9,363 nt of DNA from an uncultured Endomicrobiia bacterium (GTDB lineage: Bacteria; Elusimicrobiota; Endomicrobiia; Endomicrobiales; Endomicrobiaceae): assembly GCA_905236115.1 (NCBI GenBank), contig CAJOOL010000028.1, positions 1 through 9,363 on the forward strand, given 5' to 3'. Position 1 is the stretch's first letter; each line of letters begins with the position of its first letter. The translations under genes were made by a program, and so were the position numbers. The notes under the pieces were generated by a model. It had not been told where the DNA came from. It searched no databases and saw only the letters and a list, made by a program, of their open reading frames with translations. Shown piece after piece: positions 1 through 5,182 of this stretch.

Positions 1-161
1 ATTGACGGTTTATCTTTTGGCAACGTTGCTCATTTACCTATTGTGTAAACTTCGCCCCGTTGACGCCTTGTCTAAACTCAAAATCTTGTACCGTGCGGAA
101 TTTAGCATTAATTTTAGTTTTTCTTGTCCATTGTACATTGGGCGGCGGTGAATTCAAACTA
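1..161. other. No supportable gene; left-edge intergenic or gene tail
   Basis: I find no gene here that can be supported. The first plus frame is open from the window edge to a TAA at 46-48 and could be the last 15 codons of an upstream gene, but 15 residues are too few to judge. The second frame is open to 151 and the third to about 204, neither with a start and ribosome site or a recognisable motif. On the minus strand a 34-codon ATG frame (138 to 34) also lacks a recognisable product. The segment ends where the infC promoter begins. Confidence 0.4.
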
Positions 162-190
162 TTGACTTTTGAAAAAAATTTTAATAAAAT
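162..190 (+). promoter_or_regulatory. Sigma70-type promoter of the infC operon
   Basis: TTGACT at 162-167 and TAAAAT at 185-190 are separated by exactly 17 bases. Five of six bases match the consensus in each hexamer and the spacing is optimal. The predicted start site is near 197, which leaves a leader of about 270 nt before the infC start codon. The same two hexamers with the same spacing occur before rplM (7593-7621), which raises confidence that this is a real promoter class of this genome. Confidence 0.75.
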
Positions 191-337
191 AGCGGAGTTG
201 TGTTAATAGCTGTATGGAAGCAAGTTTTTAAACTTTTAAAATGCAGCTTCTTATAAGAAGTCGTTTTCCCGGCTCACCTTCACCTTAAGTAAAGGGAAAA
301 GGTTATCTTAAAAAATATTTCATAAAGTATTTTATTT

Positions 338-375
338 ATGGGACGGGAAATCTGTTTGTCCGTTCTATTTTTTTT
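338..375 (+). terminator. Intrinsic terminator or attenuator inside the infC leader
   Basis: Bases 338-346 (ATGGGACGG) pair with 360-368 (CCGTTCTAT) in a 9-bp stem with two G-U pairs, closing a 13-nt loop. Eight T follow (368-375), then a second T run after one A. It lies about 140 nt downstream of the predicted transcription start and about 90 nt before the infC start codon, with no gene between. That position fits a conditional attenuator of the operon rather than the end of a gene, although it could instead terminate an upstream transcript. Confidence 0.65.
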
Positions 376-453
376 ATTTTTGCAGGGAAAAGTGCCGTAG
401 AATTAGTGTTTTCTTAAGGCGGTTAATCATCGGCGTTTTCAATAAAATCCTGC

Positions 454-460
454 GAGGAGG
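454..460 (+). promoter_or_regulatory. Strong ribosome binding site that sets the infC start
   Basis: GAGGAGG is close to a full complement of the 16S rRNA tail. Five bases separate it from the in-frame ATA at 466 and 11 from the ATA at 472, while the first in-frame ATG (562) is about 100 bases away. The site therefore argues for initiation at a non-standard codon, with 466 favoured by spacing. Confidence 0.8.
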
Positions 461-465
461 ATAGT

Positions 466-1014
466 ATAGATATAAGAAGATATCGTACTAATCAGTACAT
501 AAGGGTTCCCGAAGTAAGGCTTATCAACGAAAAAGGCGAGCAGGTAGGAATAGTTCCCACTATGGAGGCATTAAAACGTGCCAGAATAGCCGGGATGGAT
601 TTGATAGAAATATCACCGCAGGCCAAACCGCCTGTATGTAAGATTATAGATTATTCCAAGTTTCGTTATGATTTGTCCAAGAAAGAAAAAGAATCCAGAA
701 AGAAACAAAAAAATGTTCAGGTTAAAGAAGTAAGATTAAGGACCAGAATTGCCGAAAATGATTTTAACGTGAAGTTGAAAAAAGTGAGAGATTTTCTTGA
801 AGACGGCGACAAAGTGCAGATAACGGTTATGTTTTCCGGAAGAGAAATGCAGCATAAAGATTTAGGCCTTGCCGTTCTTGAGAAAGTAAAAGAACAGGTT
901 GCCGATATTGCTTCGGTTGAGGGCAGGCTCTCTTCTATGGGAACAAGATCTTTTGCAACTCTGGCACCCAAAAAGAAAGATAATAAAGTAAAAAAAGAAA
1001 ATAAACAACAATAA
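466..1014 (+). CDS. infC: Translation initiation factor IF-3, starting at a non-standard ATA codon
   Basis: IF-3 binds the 30S subunit, blocks premature 50S joining and checks the start codon and initiator tRNA. From ATA 466 the product has 182 residues, normal for the family. The N-terminal domain (about 7-77) opens with RTNQYIRVPEVRLINEKG and holds the hallmark SPQAKPPVCKIIDYSKF. A charged linker follows, then the C-terminal domain (about 85-168) with VKEVRLRTRIAENDF and FSGREMQHKDLG. A lysine-rich tail ends the protein. The frame is open back to a TAA at 424-426 and contains no ATG, GTG or TTG before 562. Starting at that ATG would delete the first 32 residues, including conserved ones. 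In E. coli infC starts at AUU and IF-3 represses its own translation by rejecting it; the same logic is inferred here. It is the first gene of the operon, 18 nt before rpmI. Confidence 0.95.
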   Translation: MDIRRYRTNQYIRVPEVRLINEKGEQVGIVPTMEALKRARIAGMDLIEISPQAKPPVCKIIDYSKFRYDLSKKEKESRKKQKNVQVKEVRLRTRIAENDFNVKLKKVRDFLEDGDKVQITVMFSGREMQHKDLGLAVLEKVKEQVADIASVEGRLSSMGTRSFATLAPKKKDNKVKKENKQQ

Positions 1015-1032
1015 ATCGGAGGAATATCAGTT

Positions 1033-1233
1033 ATGCCTAAAATGAAAACTCATACCGGTGCAAAGAAAAGATTCAGAACTACCGGAACGGGAAAATTGAA
1101 ATTTAAAAAACCCGGTGCAAGACATTTGCTTACGGGAACTGCACCCAAGAAAACCAGAAGTTTCAGAAAGTCGGGTATCGTTAATGATACGGATATGACA
1201 AGAATGATAAAATTTATGCCGTATTCAAAATAA
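1033..1233 (+). CDS. rpmI: 50S ribosomal protein L35
   Basis: L35 is a small, strongly basic protein of the large ribosomal subunit. The 66-residue product has the usual family length and its typical opening MPKMKTHTGAKKRF, followed by TGTGKLKF, then HLLTGTAPKKTRSFRK, and a short tail ending MPYSK. GGAGG at 1018-1022 lies 10 nt before the ATG. It sits between infC and rplT, the order conserved across many bacteria, and is very probably co-transcribed with infC. Nothing in the coding sequence is unusual. Confidence 0.97.
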   Translation: MPKMKTHTGAKKRFRTTGTGKLKFKKPGARHLLTGTAPKKTRSFRKSGIVNDTDMTRMIKFMPYSK

Positions 1234-1338
1234 AATCGTCCTAAACAGGCGTGAAATTATTAAGCAACCGTGTTGCTTGGCGAATTGTTTAAATTTGCGA
1301 AAATTTTAAAATTGTGAATTTTTTAAGGAGAATTACTA
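1234..1338 (+). promoter_or_regulatory. Structured gap between rpmI and rplT with two hairpins
   Basis: The 105-nt spacer is long for this operon. AAGCAAC 1262-1268 pairs perfectly with GTTGCTT 1272-1278 across a 3-nt loop. GCGAATT 1280-1286 pairs with AATTTGC 1292-1298 (one G-U) across a 5-nt loop, so two 7-bp stems stand almost back to back. No T tract follows, so these are not ordinary terminators. An mRNA processing site or an L20 binding site is possible; no function can be read directly. Confidence 0.4.
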
Positions 1339-1686
1339 ATGAGGGCAAAAAGTGTAGTTTATACAAGACAGAGAAAGAAAAAAACTTTCAGACTTGCAAA
1401 AGGATATTATGCAACCAAGAAAAACCGCTGGAGAATGGTAATTCAGCAGGTAGAAAAATCTTTGGTATATGCATACAATGACAGAAAAGACAGGAAAGGA
1501 AATTTCAGAAGAATGTGGATAGTTCGTCTCAATGCCGCAGTAAGAGAAGAAGGTTTATCTTACAACAGATTTATTCACGGCTTGAAAAAAGCCAACGTTA
1601 TTTTGGACAGAAAAATGCTTGCGGAAATTGCTGTTACCGATACCGCAACATTTAAACAGTTGGTAGAAATAGCAAAAGCAGCATAA
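1339..1686 (+). CDS. rplT: 50S ribosomal protein L20
   Basis: L20 binds 23S rRNA early in large-subunit assembly and in several bacteria represses its own operon. The 115-residue product is close to the usual 117-119. It shows the basic helical N-terminal half (RQRKKKTFRLAKGYY, then KNRWRM) and the globular RNA-binding C-terminal domain with NFRRMWIVRLNAAVRE, LSYNRFIHGLKKA and DRKMLAEIA. The N-terminus is a few residues shorter than average, with no sign of truncation. AAGGAG at 1325-1330 lies 8 nt before the ATG. It follows rpmI after a structured gap and is only 8 nt from ktrB, so transcription very likely continues into the potassium genes. Confidence 0.97.
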   Translation: MRAKSVVYTRQRKKKTFRLAKGYYATKKNRWRMVIQQVEKSLVYAYNDRKDRKGNFRRMWIVRLNAAVREEGLSYNRFIHGLKKANVILDRKMLAEIAVTDTATFKQLVEIAKAA

Positions 1687-1694
1687 GGCTGTTT

Positions 1695-3011
1695 ATGAAC
1701 ACATCTCCTGTAAAGACCATAATACTGTTTTTTACAGCTCTTATAATTTTAGGAACTTTGTTACTCAGTTTGCCTTTTTCTTTATGTGACTGTTCGCAAT
1801 TCTCAATATTGACAAGTCTTTTTACTGCCACATCGGCAGTCTGTGTAACAGGGTTGTCCGTAGTAAATATCGGAACATATTTTACCGATTTCGGGCAGAT
1901 TGTAATTCTTTGTCTGTTGCAGATTGGCGGTCTGGGATATATGTTGGTTTCAACAGGGCTTGGTCTGCTGGCGGGCAAGCTGGCTTTAAAAGACAGAAAG
2001 ATAATGCAGGAGTTGTTTGATATAAGTTCTTTTAATGAATTATTTAAACTTTTAAAAAGGGCGGTTTTGGTAGTTTTTGTTATAGAAGCTGCCGGTGCTG
2101 CTGTTCTTGCGGCGGGCTTTTCAAAAAGTTTCCCTTTGTCAAAATCCTTTTATTACGGAATATTTCATTCCGTATCTGCATTTTGCAACGGCGGTTTCAG
2201 TCCGTTCGGCGGCAGTTTGGAAAGTTTTTCTTCTAATCCCGCGATACTTTATACGGTAGCGGTTTTGGTGGTCTTGGGAAGTCTCGGTTTTTTTGTTCTG
2301 ACGGATATTATTGATAAATTCAGAGGAAAAAATGTCAGACTTACTTTTCATTCCACCGTTATTTTGCAAATGACTCTTATACTTATTATTTTCGGTGTAA
2401 TATCTTTCTGTGCAGGCGAATTTTTTACTTTGGCCAAAAACAACTCTTTATCTTACGTTATAAATAATTCTTTGTTTCAGGCGGTAAGCTCAAGAACTGC
2501 CGGTTTTAATTCTCTGCCGATGTCAAACGTTACATCGTTTACGGCGTTCATACTGATAATGCTGATGTTTATCGGCGGCGGACCGGGAAGTACTGCCGGC
2601 GGTATAAAAATTACGACGCTGGCCTTGGTTTTTATATTTATAAAAAGTGTTTTGAAAGGTGATTCTTCTTACACGTTTATTAAAAAAAATATTGATGCGG
2701 AAATTATCAAAAAAGCACTTTTGGTCTTTATATTAATGATAATTTTGTTGATGTTTTTTGTTCTTTTAATGTTGTATACGGAAGCTGATATTGAACCTTT
2801 GAAAGTGATTTTTGAAGCGGTTTCGGGGTTTTGCACGGTGGGGCTTTCTCTCGGTATTACTTCCGATTTGTCTGCGGCGGGAAGAATTCTTTTAGTTTTT
2901 GCTATGTTTGTGGGAAGAATAGGTGCCATAACGATACTGGTGTATTTGCTGAACAGAAAAGCTGTTATTAATAACATAAAATATCCCGACGACAGAATCC
3001 TTATAGGATAG
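1695..3011 (+). CDS. ktrB: Potassium uptake channel subunit, KtrB/TrkH family
   Basis: This is the membrane pore of a K+ (possibly Na+-coupled) uptake system. At 438 residues it matches KtrB of Firmicutes, shorter than proteobacterial TrkH. Four membrane-pore-membrane repeats are visible, each with a selectivity-filter segment: CVTGLS at 50-55, CNGGFS at 164-169, TAGFN at 268-272 and TVGLS at 381-385, so all four filter glycines are kept. The intramembrane gating loop GGGPGSTAGGIK lies at 294-305. MFVGRIGAIT (404-413) near the end replaces the more usual GRIGP(L/M)T. No other key residue appears lost. The ATG lies 8 nt after the rplT stop, and TAAGG overlapping that stop is the only ribosome-site match, so translation may depend partly on coupling to rplT. 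The partner ktrA follows at 3129. I prefer KtrB over TrkH because the partner has a single RCK unit. Confidence 0.92.
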   Translation: MNTSPVKTIILFFTALIILGTLLLSLPFSLCDCSQFSILTSLFTATSAVCVTGLSVVNIGTYFTDFGQIVILCLLQIGGLGYMLVSTGLGLLAGKLALKDRKIMQELFDISSFNELFKLLKRAVLVVFVIEAAGAAVLAAGFSKSFPLSKSFYYGIFHSVSAFCNGGFSPFGGSLESFSSNPAILYTVAVLVVLGSLGFFVLTDIIDKFRGKNVRLTFHSTVILQMTLILIIFGVISFCAGEFFTLAKNNSLSYVINNSLFQAVSSRTAGFNSLPMSNVTSFTAFILIMLMFIGGGPGSTAGGIKITTLALVFIFIKSVLKGDSSYTFIKKNIDAEIIKKALLVFILMIILLMFFVLLMLYTEADIEPLKVIFEAVSGFCTVGLSLGITSDLSAAGRILLVFAMFVGRIGAITILVYLLNRKAVINNIKYPDDRILIG

Positions 3012-3013
3012 GA

Positions 3014-3045
3014 ACAGCAATTTATAATTACAGCAATTTATAATT
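3014..3045 (+). repeat. Two adjacent 16-bp direct repeats
   Basis: ACAGCAATTTATAATT occurs at 3014-3029 and again, without a gap or mismatch, at 3030-3045, starting two bases after the ktrB stop. Each copy contains a TATAAT hexamer. The second copy also supplies the left arm of the long inverted repeat that follows. Origin by slippage or as part of a small dispersed element is possible. Confidence 0.85.
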
Positions 3046-3097
3046 TACGATTTACAATGTATAATTTATAATTAATTGTAAATATACATTATAAATT
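3035..3097. repeat. Interrupted inverted repeat in the ktrB-ktrA gap
   Basis: The outer arms AATTTATAAT 3035-3044 and ATTATAAATT 3088-3097 are perfect complements (10 bp). The inner arms ATTTACAAT 3050-3058 and ATTGTAAAT 3075-3083 form 9 more pairs, giving an imperfect two-part hairpin of 63 nt made almost only of A and T. It contains no protein-coding signal. It may be a small palindromic element, or simply an AT-rich hairpin. The base composition makes chance pairing easier, which lowers its weight. Confidence 0.5.
3044..3072 (+). promoter_or_regulatory. Possible internal promoter for ktrA
   Basis: TTTACG 3044-3049 and a perfect TATAAT 3067-3072 are exactly 17 bases apart. The -35 matches only four of six consensus bases, and this AT-rich gap contains several TATAAT hexamers by composition alone. 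If real it would give ktrA, the TPR gene and pheST a start independent of the ribosomal promoter. Confidence 0.3.
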
Positions 3098-3120
3098 CTA
3101 AAAACGCTTCACGTTTTTAG
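3098..3120 (+). promoter_or_regulatory. Perfect hairpin touching the ktrA ribosome binding site
   Basis: CTAAAAACG 3098-3106 and CGTTTTTAG 3112-3120 form a perfect 9-bp stem around the loop CTTCA. The last two stem bases are the first two of the ribosome site AGGAGG (3119-3124). The hairpin could restrain ktrA translation. Its 3' arm contains TTTTT but no T run follows, so it is a poor intrinsic terminator. Confidence 0.5.
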
Positions 3121-3128
3121 GAGGTAGA

Positions 3129-3821
3129 ATGGCTAAAAAACAGTTTGGCGTGATAGGTTTGGGAACGTTCGGTTCCAATGTTGCAAAAGAATTGTTCAAA
3201 AGAGGGCTTCCCGTTCTTGCCATTGACCGTAAAGAAGATATTGTAAATAAAATAAGTTCTTTTGTAACGCAGGCTATAGTTGCGGAAGCTACCGATGACG
3301 TCGCCTTAAAAAATGCCGGAATTGCCGATTGCGATACAGTTATTATTTCTATGGGGGAAGACATTGAAACCAGCATTCTTGCGACACTTATTGCAAAGGA
3401 TTTGGGAGTAAAAAATGTTATTGTTAAATGCGTCAGTCCGTGGCATTCCAAAATTGCCGTAAAAATCGGTGCGGATAAGGTAATATATCCGGAACTTGAA
3501 ATGGCCAAAAAATTAGCCGAAAGTATGGCCAGTCCGAACATTTTGGAGAGAATAGAATTTTCCAAAGATCATAATCTTGTTGAAATGATTGCTCCGAAAG
3601 ATTTTCATGGAAAAGCCATAAAAGATACCAACGTAAGAAGTAAATTCGGCATTAATATCATAGCGATAAAACGACAGGTTCCTTTCATAAATGAAGACGG
3701 TCAAAGCGATATAAGAGAAGAAACCAATGTCGCTCCGGGGCCTGATGACGAAATATTGGAAAATGATGTTCTTGTAATTGTCGGAAAAGATGAAAATCTT
3801 GAAAAATTTAAAAAATTATAG
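3129..3821 (+). CDS. ktrA: Potassium uptake regulatory subunit, KtrA/TrkA type with one RCK unit
   Basis: KtrA forms a cytoplasmic ring under the KtrB pore and gates it in response to bound nucleotide. The 230-residue product has a single RCK unit, as in KtrA (about 220 residues), not the doubled TrkA of proteobacteria (about 458). The Rossmann N-terminal domain (about 4-125) has GLGTFG (10-15) for nucleotide binding and the acidic D33 at the end of the second strand, followed by KCVSPWH and the VIYPELEMAKKLA helix. The TrkA_C domain covers about 145-230 (LVEMIAPKDFHGKAI ... ILENDVLVIVGKDENLEKF). AGGAGG at 3119-3124 lies 4 nt before the ATG. Its pore partner ktrB is immediately upstream, and the TPR gene starts 8 nt after the stop. 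In Bacillus, Ktr systems are controlled by c-di-AMP; nothing here proves that. Confidence 0.93.
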   Translation: MAKKQFGVIGLGTFGSNVAKELFKRGLPVLAIDRKEDIVNKISSFVTQAIVAEATDDVALKNAGIADCDTVIISMGEDIETSILATLIAKDLGVKNVIVKCVSPWHSKIAVKIGADKVIYPELEMAKKLAESMASPNILERIEFSKDHNLVEMIAPKDFHGKAIKDTNVRSKFGINIIAIKRQVPFINEDGQSDIREETNVAPGPDDEILENDVLVIVGKDENLEKFKKL

Positions 3822-3829
3822 GTTTGTAT

Positions 3830-4114
3830 ATGACGACAGAAAAAAAAGAAGAGATTGCTGAAGAAAAAATGCTGGAAGTTGCAAAATTTTATTTTGTCAA
3901 CTGTAAATTTGAAGAAGCCCGGCAGGAATTTGAAAAAGTCCTGATAAAAAATCCCTCAAATTCCGAGGCATACTGCAGTTTGGGTCTTATATATGAGAAT
4001 AAAAAAGATTACAAAAAAGCTAAAGAGATGTACAGTAAAACTTTAGAGCTTGATAAAGAAAACAAGGTCGCGGTGGAACATATAAGTAAAATTACGGGAA
4101 TGGAAAATGAATAA
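3830..4114 (+). CDS. Small two-repeat TPR protein of unknown role
   Basis: The 94-residue product is hydrophilic and has no signal peptide or membrane segment. After a charged N-terminus it carries two tetratricopeptide repeats, roughly 14-47 (AKFYFVNCKFEEARQEFEKVLIKNPSNSEA) and 48-81 (SLGLIYENKKDYKKAKEMYSKTLEL), each with the Gly/Ala-Tyr-Ala-Pro pattern typical of the fold. TPRs mediate protein-protein binding, so it is probably an adaptor; its partner cannot be told. I chose ATG 3830, since ATAGG at 3818-3822 lies 7 nt upstream; an in-frame TTG at 3824 would add only two residues. It follows ktrA after 8 nt, and its last 8 bases overlap the start of pheS, suggesting translational coupling. 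It may be a lineage-specific member of this operon. Confidence 0.75.
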   Translation: MTTEKKEEIAEEKMLEVAKFYFVNCKFEEARQEFEKVLIKNPSNSEAYCSLGLIYENKKDYKKAKEMYSKTLELDKENKVAVEHISKITGMENE

Positions 4115-5144
4115 CATTAATGAAATTCTTAAAGAAGCGTTGGATAAGCTTAAAAATGTCGGTCTTAAAGACACAGCTGTTATTGAAGACATAGAAAACA
4201 TTAAGGTTGAATATTTGGGCAAGAAAGGCAAAATTACCGAAATTTTAAAAACTTTATCGTCCATGACGATAGAAGAAAAAAAGAAAATCGGTTCATTGGT
4301 CAATGAAGCCAAAATAGAATTGAACACGGCCTTGGAAAACAAAAGAAAAGAAATTTCAAATAAACTTTTGGAAGAAAAAATGAAAAATGAAAAGATTGAT
4401 ATTTCGCCCGCATTTTCATTTTCTTTTCCCAAAGGCCACCGTCATATAATCAGTAAAACCATACAGGATATGAGCAATATTTTTGTATCTTTGGGTTTTG
4501 ATGTTTACAGCGGCAGAGAAATAGAAACCGACTGGTATAATTTTGAAGCTTTAAATATTCCCAAAGATCACCCTGCCAGAGATACGCAGGATACGTTTTA
4601 TCTTGAAAATTCCGAATGTCTTTTGAGGACGCATACTTCACCGGGACAGATTCACGTAATGGAAGAAATGAAGCCCCCGATAAAAGTTATCGTTCCCGGA
4701 AGAGTTTACAGAAACGAAGCAACGGACGCATCTCATTCTGCGATATTTCACCAGATAGAGGGGTTGGTAGTCGGTGAAAATGTCACTTTTTCCGAGCTGA
4801 AAGGAACTTTAAAATTATTTATTAACAGACTTTTCGGGCAGGAACTTGATATGCGTTTCAGACCGTCGCATTTTCAGTTTACCGAACCGTCTGCCGAAGT
4901 GGACATAAAGTGTGTTCTTTGCGGCGGTAAAGGATGCAGAGTTTGTAAAGGTTCCGGCTGGCTGGAAGTTCTCGGCTGCGGAATGGTTCATCCGAATGTA
5001 TTTAGAGCAGTAAAATACGACCCGGAAAAATATACCGGTTATGCGTTCGGTCTCGGCGTAGAAAGATTTGCAATGTTTAAATACGGCATTGACGATATGA
5101 GAGTTTTGTACGAAAACGATTTGAGAGTTCTAAGACAGTTTTGA
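4107..5144 (+). CDS. pheS: Phenylalanine-tRNA ligase alpha subunit
   Basis: PheS carries the catalytic core of the alpha2-beta2 enzyme that joins phenylalanine to tRNA-Phe. The 345-residue length is typical. An N-terminal coiled coil for tRNA contact covers about 1-95, followed by the class II core. Motif 1 lies in GFDVYSGREIETDWYNFEALN (about 130-150), followed by DHPARD; motif 2 is RVYRNEATDASHSAIFHQIEG (about 199-219), and motif 3 is GYAFGLGVERFAMFKYGIDD (311-330) with R320. Four cysteines at 269, 272, 277 and 280 form a CxxC-x4-CxxC knuckle seen in many bacterial PheS and probably bind zinc. The ATG lies within the end of the TPR gene (8-base overlap, ATGAATAA) and only a weak GGAA precedes it, so reinitiation by ribosomes leaving the TPR gene is likely. 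pheT follows 38 nt later. Confidence 0.97.
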   Translation: MNNINEILKEALDKLKNVGLKDTAVIEDIENIKVEYLGKKGKITEILKTLSSMTIEEKKKIGSLVNEAKIELNTALENKRKEISNKLLEEKMKNEKIDISPAFSFSFPKGHRHIISKTIQDMSNIFVSLGFDVYSGREIETDWYNFEALNIPKDHPARDTQDTFYLENSECLLRTHTSPGQIHVMEEMKPPIKVIVPGRVYRNEATDASHSAIFHQIEGLVVGENVTFSELKGTLKLFINRLFGQELDMRFRPSHFQFTEPSAEVDIKCVLCGGKGCRVCKGSGWLEVLGCGMVHPNVFRAVKYDPEKYTGYAFGLGVERFAMFKYGIDDMRVLYENDLRVLRQF

Positions 5145-5182
5145 TTGTCAATTAGCAATTATTAAAAGGAGTGAAATATATT

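Larger units (their letters stand above)
197..465 (+). promoter_or_regulatory. Long structured 5' leader of the infC operon
   Basis: This is the untranslated stretch between the predicted start site and infC. By eye it holds several stems. GAAGC 217-221 can pair with GCTTC 246-250, with AAGTTT/AAACTT (222-227/230-235) nested inside. The perfect palindrome CTTCTTATAAGAAG (247-260) uses the same bases, so these two folds exclude each other. TTTTCCC 264-270 can pair with GGGAAAA 294-300, competing with ACCTT 282-286 pairing AAGGT 299-303. An intrinsic terminator follows at 338-375. Beyond it GCAGG 382-386 can pair with CCTGC 449-453 right beside the ribosome site. In Bacillus and Escherichia the infC-rpmI-rplT operon is controlled by ribosomal protein L20 through its mRNA; a comparable role here is inference. 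I do not recognise the sequence as a named leader family. Confidence 0.55.

Noticed and set aside
34..138. Minus-strand 34-codon frame at the left edge
   Set aside because: It is short, lacks a clear ribosome site and matches no family. A faint likeness to the N-terminus of a radical SAM protein family is too weak to report.
562..1014. infC starting at the first in-frame ATG (562)
   Set aside because: It would delete the conserved N-terminal 32 residues of IF-3, and there is no ribosome site near 562, while a very strong one lies at 454-460.
3098..3565. Long minus-strand open frame antisense to ktrA
   Set aside because: ktrA has all KtrA motifs and a strong ribosome site; the antisense frame has no recognisable domain and starts inside the gene.
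5171..5182. GTG 5171 as the pheT start
   Set aside because: It overlaps the ribosome site AAAGGAG and adds residues not found in the family; ATG 5183 gives the standard KISYNWLKEFV opening.
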